From Maylandia zebra (Eukaryota > Chordata > Actinopteri > Cichliformes > Cichlidae): DNA of 64,000 nucleotides. Below the pieces are notes generated by a model, which saw nothing but the letters and a program-made list of their open reading frames with translations, was not told the DNA's origin and searched no databases. A program made the position numbers and the translations under genes. The stretch covers positions 34,252,294-34,316,293 of the forward strand of contig NC_135180.1 in assembly GCF_041146795.1 (NCBI RefSeq), given 5' to 3'. Shown here in pieces: positions 60,125-64,000 of this stretch. Positions within the stretch are counted from its first letter, which is position 1; each line of letters begins with the position of its first letter.

Positions 60125-60388
60125 AGATTCAAGGCACCTAAAGCGCTTTACAATGCCACTATTCATTCACTCTCGCATTCACAAGCAAGCGGTAAGCTAC
60201 AGTTGTAGCCACAGGTGCCCTGGGGCAGACTGACAGAAGCGAGGCTGCCATATCGCACCGCCAGTAGGCGGTAGGGTAAAGTGTCTTGCCCAAGGACACA
60301 ACGACCTGGACAGAGAGCCCGGGGATCGAACCAGTGACCTCCCGGTTATAGATGCGCTTCCCAAACCCCTGAGCCACGGTCGTCCCCT
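60125..60388 (-). mobile_element. tRNA-derived SINE
   Basis: Read on the minus strand from 60388, the head has an A-box-like TGGCTCAGGGGTTTGG and a consensus B box GGTTCGATCCC (near 60325-60337), the internal RNA polymerase III promoter. The body (GTGTCCTTGGGCAAGACACT, CTGCCCCAGGGCACCTG) and tail (TTGTAAAGCGCTTTAGGTGC) match a widespread fish SINE. TATTA occurs at both ends as a possible short target duplication. Confidence 0.85.
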
Positions 60389-61021
60389 ATTAGACAGTTT
60401 TTGCAGAAGTCTGTGACCCCCAGCAAGACAGAACTCAATTGATAAAGACCTATCAAAAATGATTGCAAGAACAAATAGCTCAGAAGTGCATTTAACGTGT
60501 TTATTGTTGTGTGTCGTCTAGCCTGCCGCTGCTGTTGGTTTTGGAGCCGCAATAAAACATTTGACAGTTTTAAAAAAATTCTAAAAAACATAATAAATTA
60601 AAGGTTAACTAAGAAGAGTGGTTAATCAATAAGCTCACCAGTGTCCTATTCCATGCTTACGCAAACTCCCTGTTAAATATAAACAGATCTCCTATGTGTG
60701 ACTGTCCTGGGTCTTGGAGCCAGGCTTTTGGGTTGCTGGCATATTAAGTTCTGTTTTTATTACAGTTTGATTTATCCTGTTCTATTAGTATAGTTTTACT
60801 CTTAGTTAGACTTTGCAGTCTTAATCCCAATTGATATTGTCTTTGAGTTCTTCTTTCAACAGGGCTCTCTGTTGCTTTATTTGTGTAGCTGTAGTGTGAA
60901 CTTCATATTTCTCATAACCCTGAGTCTTGTTGAAATTTCTTTTTGCTTCTAGTTCCTTGACTTGCTGCTGTCTTGTATTTTTTTTTCATTATTTTATAGT
61001 TTTTATATTATATAGAGCAGG

Positions 61022-62782
61022 ATGGAATCTTGTGCAACTGTGATCTTAGCAGGTTTAATCTTAGTTCTGCTGTGGATGTTTAATATAAAACACAAAAGGA
61101 ACTGGCATTTGCCTCCAGGACCCACTGCACTTCCTCTCATAGGAAACCTTCTACAGATAGACAACAAAGCACCTTTTAAAAGCTTTGTTAAGGTAAGAGT
61201 TCACTTTTTTAAATATTTGTGCGGTTTTTTAAGTTGTACAATATATTTTCTCGTAATTTGAGGAGACTCGCATACTTTCTATAAACACACCAAATTTAAC
61301 TTTAACAGCATGTTGGCATTTAGACAAAATTTCAGATGAATGCGCATTTAAATAAATGATTTATTTAATTTAAATGATTTAAATAAATCATTTTACCTAT
61401 CTTTAGTTCAGTGAAACCTATGGGCCAGTGATGACAGTATACCTAGGCTGGCAGCGGACAGTAGTTCTGGTAGGATATGATGCTGTGAAAGAAGCCTTGG
61501 TGGATCAAGCAGATGACTTCACAGGCAGAGCCCCAACTCCATTAATACACAACCCTAACAAGAAATATGGTAAAGCGTGATCACTTAAATATGTTGTCTT
61601 TGTCAAGGCACAAGTGATTTTGTTTCCTAGTGTTTAATTCTTTCATGAACCAGCATGGCTTCTCTTCCATTACTTTGGTAAGTGGTTTAACCTTTCAGGT
61701 ATAGGGAGCAGTAACGGGGAACGCTGGCGTCAGCTGCGACGCTTCACAATGACCACTCTAAGAGACTTTGGGATGGGACGCAAGGGGATGGAAGAATGGA
61801 TCCAAGAAGAGAGTGAACATATGAGGGCTCACATACATAAATTAAAAGGTATAATTTCAGGTGCTGAAAGGTCATTTCACATGCCCTAAATATTACAGGA
61901 CACTATAACACTAATTGAATATAATCAGTCTTAAGTTTAGCAAGATAGAAACATACCACAGTGGGCTAATGCCACTAACCTATTATTTTCCAGTACTGAA
62001 TTGACACCCACCACAGCCACCCATAAAACACAATATGATCTACTAAAACAGTGTTTTTGTGAGCTTCAGGTTGTTAACACATCAGGATGCACAACAACTG
62101 ATCTCAGAAAACACATTCAAATGCATGAAAACTGTTATTTGGGAAAGCCATGTGCCAACAAACATACTCTTTAAATCTCTTTAAAAAACTGACTAAACAG
62201 TGGGAAAGTTGGAAGTGTGGGCATGTCATAACTAAAGTGAAGTCCTTAGTTAATCTGACAGATGATTCCTCTTCTCTTGCAGGTGCACCATTTGACCCCA
62301 CATTCTTATTGAGCTGTACTGTGTCTAACGTGATCTGCTGCCTGGTTTTTGGTCAACGGTTCAGCTATGAAGACAAGCAGTTCTTACGCCTTCTTACCAT
62401 ACTTTTTCAAATAGAAAACGTTAACAGCAGCCCTGTGGGTCAGGTAAATTAAAAATTAAATAGAAATGCTTTTTAATTTGGTTTTCATATTTTGTATAAT
62501 AGTATATACGTCTTTTGAAAATCATACTGTAAAAATGATCCAAACACAGTAGATGTATCATTGTCTCTTCACAAGAATGTATGTTGCTATGTTTCTTTAC
62601 AACAGATGTACAACCTCTTTCCGAAACTCATGGACCATCTTCCTGGCCCCCATCAAAAAGTTTTTGCAGAGTATGAAGAAGTGAGAAAGTTTATCAAGAT
62701 GAAGATCCAAGAACACAAAGACACATTGGACCCCAGCTCCCCACGAGACTACATAGACTCCTTCCTTATTCAAATGAACCAG
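61022..62782 (+). CDS. CYP2-family cytochrome P450, copy B, exons 1-5 (partial)
   Basis: Exons 61022-61192, 61407-61569, 61699-61848, 62283-62443 and 62606-62782 have exactly the same lengths (171, 163, 150, 161, 177) and phases as copy A. They encode the ER anchor, [19 protein letters not shown] and the region up to [10 protein letters not shown]. Exons 6-9, including the I-helix, ExxR and haem Cys, should lie right of the window. Exons 2 and 3 with intron 2 are almost identical to copy A, exon 1 is clearly less so. No stop or shift is seen in the visible part, so B may be a working gene. Confidence 0.88.
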
Positions 62783-63351
62783 GTTGGAAAACTTAAGCAT
62801 AATTTATCAAAGAAAGCTCAAAACTCCAAATACTGTGTTTATTAATCTAGGCAATTAATATAATCTAAAGTGCTAAAAATTTCCTAATCTTGCTATGAAT
62901 GATTTTAAACACTCCTCTGTGAATTGCCTTCTTGTGATGGAAAGGTTTGCATGTTGTTGGAGGAATTTGTTTGTGACAGAGTCTCCTAAGGCAAACTTGT
63001 CCTGGCTAAGGGACCAAATGAAAACTGATTCAGATAATCCCTATGAAGAAGGGTTTTGGGACAAGGAACATTATCTTTCTAGTGGGTAAGGAGCATGATG
63101 TTAAATTAAAAGACCCCCAGCTAGATGTGGTCAGGCTTATTTCAACACATTGCACAGGCTCTGGAACCAAACTCCTTTTGAGGGTCTGGACTCAGTGCCA
63201 ATCTGGTGTTTCAATCAGTATACTTGTATCTCCTCAGTTTTTCGCCTGCACATTGGAAGTTTCACTGGTGGACAAGTGAGTTGTTTCCCTGCCCCTTCCG
63301 GTTGGGGACTGTGCACTTACAGTCTTTTGCACTAATGTGCTTAACAACAGT
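62783..63351. other. CYP2-B intron 5, left part
   Basis: Homology to copy A intron 5 ends near 62880. From there to 63350 is a repeat-like segment with broken plus-strand frames (for example LSWLRDQMKTDSDNPYEEGF), possibly from a LINE, which I could not classify. Confidence 0.4.
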
Positions 63352-64000
63352 TCAGAGTTCAAATTCAAATTTTATTTGTCACACACGCAACCATACACAG
63401 TATGACATGAGGTGAAATGCTTGTAGCTGTGCAATGCCCGAAATGACAGTGGTTTTACAGTATTTACAATTTACAGGTTATACAAAATTTACAGATTTAA
63501 CTTAGAAATTTACAGTAAAAAAAATGTGCAAATAGCAGAAAGAGATTATAAATTATAGGAAGTGTGCATGAAGAAAAAACAGAGTGCATGTGGTGATGTG
63601 ATATGTGTGGGAGAGTCCAGTCCTACACCTGGTTCAGGGCCCGAATAGCCTGGGGGAAGAAGCTCCTCCTCATTCTCTCTGTTTTGGCCTTAAGGGAGCG
63701 GAAGCGCTTCCCAGACCTGAACAGTGAGAAGAGTCCATTGTTGGGATGGGAGAGGTCCATCATAATCTTCCTGGCTTTGGTCTTGCACCGCTTGGTGTAG
63801 ATGGACAGCAGGTCAGGGAGCTCTGATTGAATGATGCGTTCGGCTGAGCGCACCAGTCTTTGCAGATCTCGTCTGTCCTGCTTGGTGCTGTTCCCAAACC
63901 AGGTGCAGAGGTTTCCCGTCAGGATGCTCTCGATGGTGCAGGAGTAAAAGTTCTTGAGCACCTTCAGTGGCAGATGGAAGTCTCTAAGTCTTCTGAGGAA
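63352..64000 (-). mobile_element. LINE 3' part, running off the window
   Basis: The low end has TTCAAATTCAAATTTTATTT and GTGAAATGCTTGTAGCTGTG, a LINE 3' UTR. On the minus strand a frame from 63961 to 63623 gives the RT C-terminus (LKNFYSCTIESILTGNLCTW, then ALNQV at the end), and it remains open to the window edge. The same group as the plus-strand fragment at 53450. Confidence 0.85.

Larger units (their letters stand above)
58881..61021. other. Spacer between transposase relic and CYP2-B
   Basis: Apart from the coding-like relic, the CRE and the SINE, nothing is recognised. AT-rich sequence TTATATTATATAG immediately precedes the CYP2-B ATG but is too close to serve as a normal TATA box. Confidence 0.4.

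Noticed and set aside
60315-60388. tRNA gene on the minus strand
   Set aside because: A and B boxes are present but the cloverleaf is not, and the sequence continues into a SINE body and tail.
61003-61014. TATA box of CYP2-B
   Set aside because: It lies fewer than 20 bp before the start codon, too close for a TATA-driven start with a usable 5' UTR.

Overview
This is a vertebrate nuclear window, almost certainly from a ray-finned (percomorph, possibly cichlid-like) fish. Genes are split by GT-AG introns, the interspersed repeats are typical of teleosts (Rex1/L2-like LINE tails, hAT and piggyBac-like MITEs, a tRNA-derived SINE, Ty3/Gypsy fossils), and the core gene is an unmistakable teleost axl receptor tyrosine kinase. 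All exon models below were built by eye from splice sites and reading phase. Four of them close perfectly in frame: galectin 134 aa, axl 912 aa, a PH-domain protein 296 aa, and a CYP2 P450 of 491 aa.

Layout. Positions 1-5249 are a nest of insertions: an intronless spastin retrocopy (minus strand) is interrupted by a Ty3/Gypsy fossil, whose pol carries a hAT MITE with a perfect 8-bp target duplication, which in turn holds a piggyBac-like element at a TTAA. Two decayed THAP-domain exons (5467-6525) lie head-to-head with the spastin copy. A repeat-rich spacer leads to a compact single-domain galectin (8988-9813, plus). axl fills 12340-34584 on the minus strand with 20 exons. A five-exon PH-domain gene (38840-45732, plus) has an intron 1 that hosts a 5'-truncated LINE with a long open reverse transcriptase frame. 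From 48878 to the end there are two tandem CYP2-family P450 genes, A (complete) and B (exons 1-5, running off the window), with many nested transposons in their introns.

Working picture. In human 19q13, AXL lies beside a CYP2 cluster, so the axl / CYP2 neighbourhood here looks like conserved synteny. Axl is a membrane receptor for Gas6-type ligands (apoptotic cell clearance, survival signalling). The CYP2 pair are ER monooxygenases; A and B are nearly identical from exon 2 onward but clearly diverged in exon 1, which points to gene conversion or a recent partial duplication. A second copy of the CYP2-A 3' UTR lies between them, a likely relic of a lost third copy.

I found no CRISPR array, operon or prokaryote-type system. 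The least familiar item is a decayed integrase-like transposase (about 58140-58880) beside a palindromic MITE.
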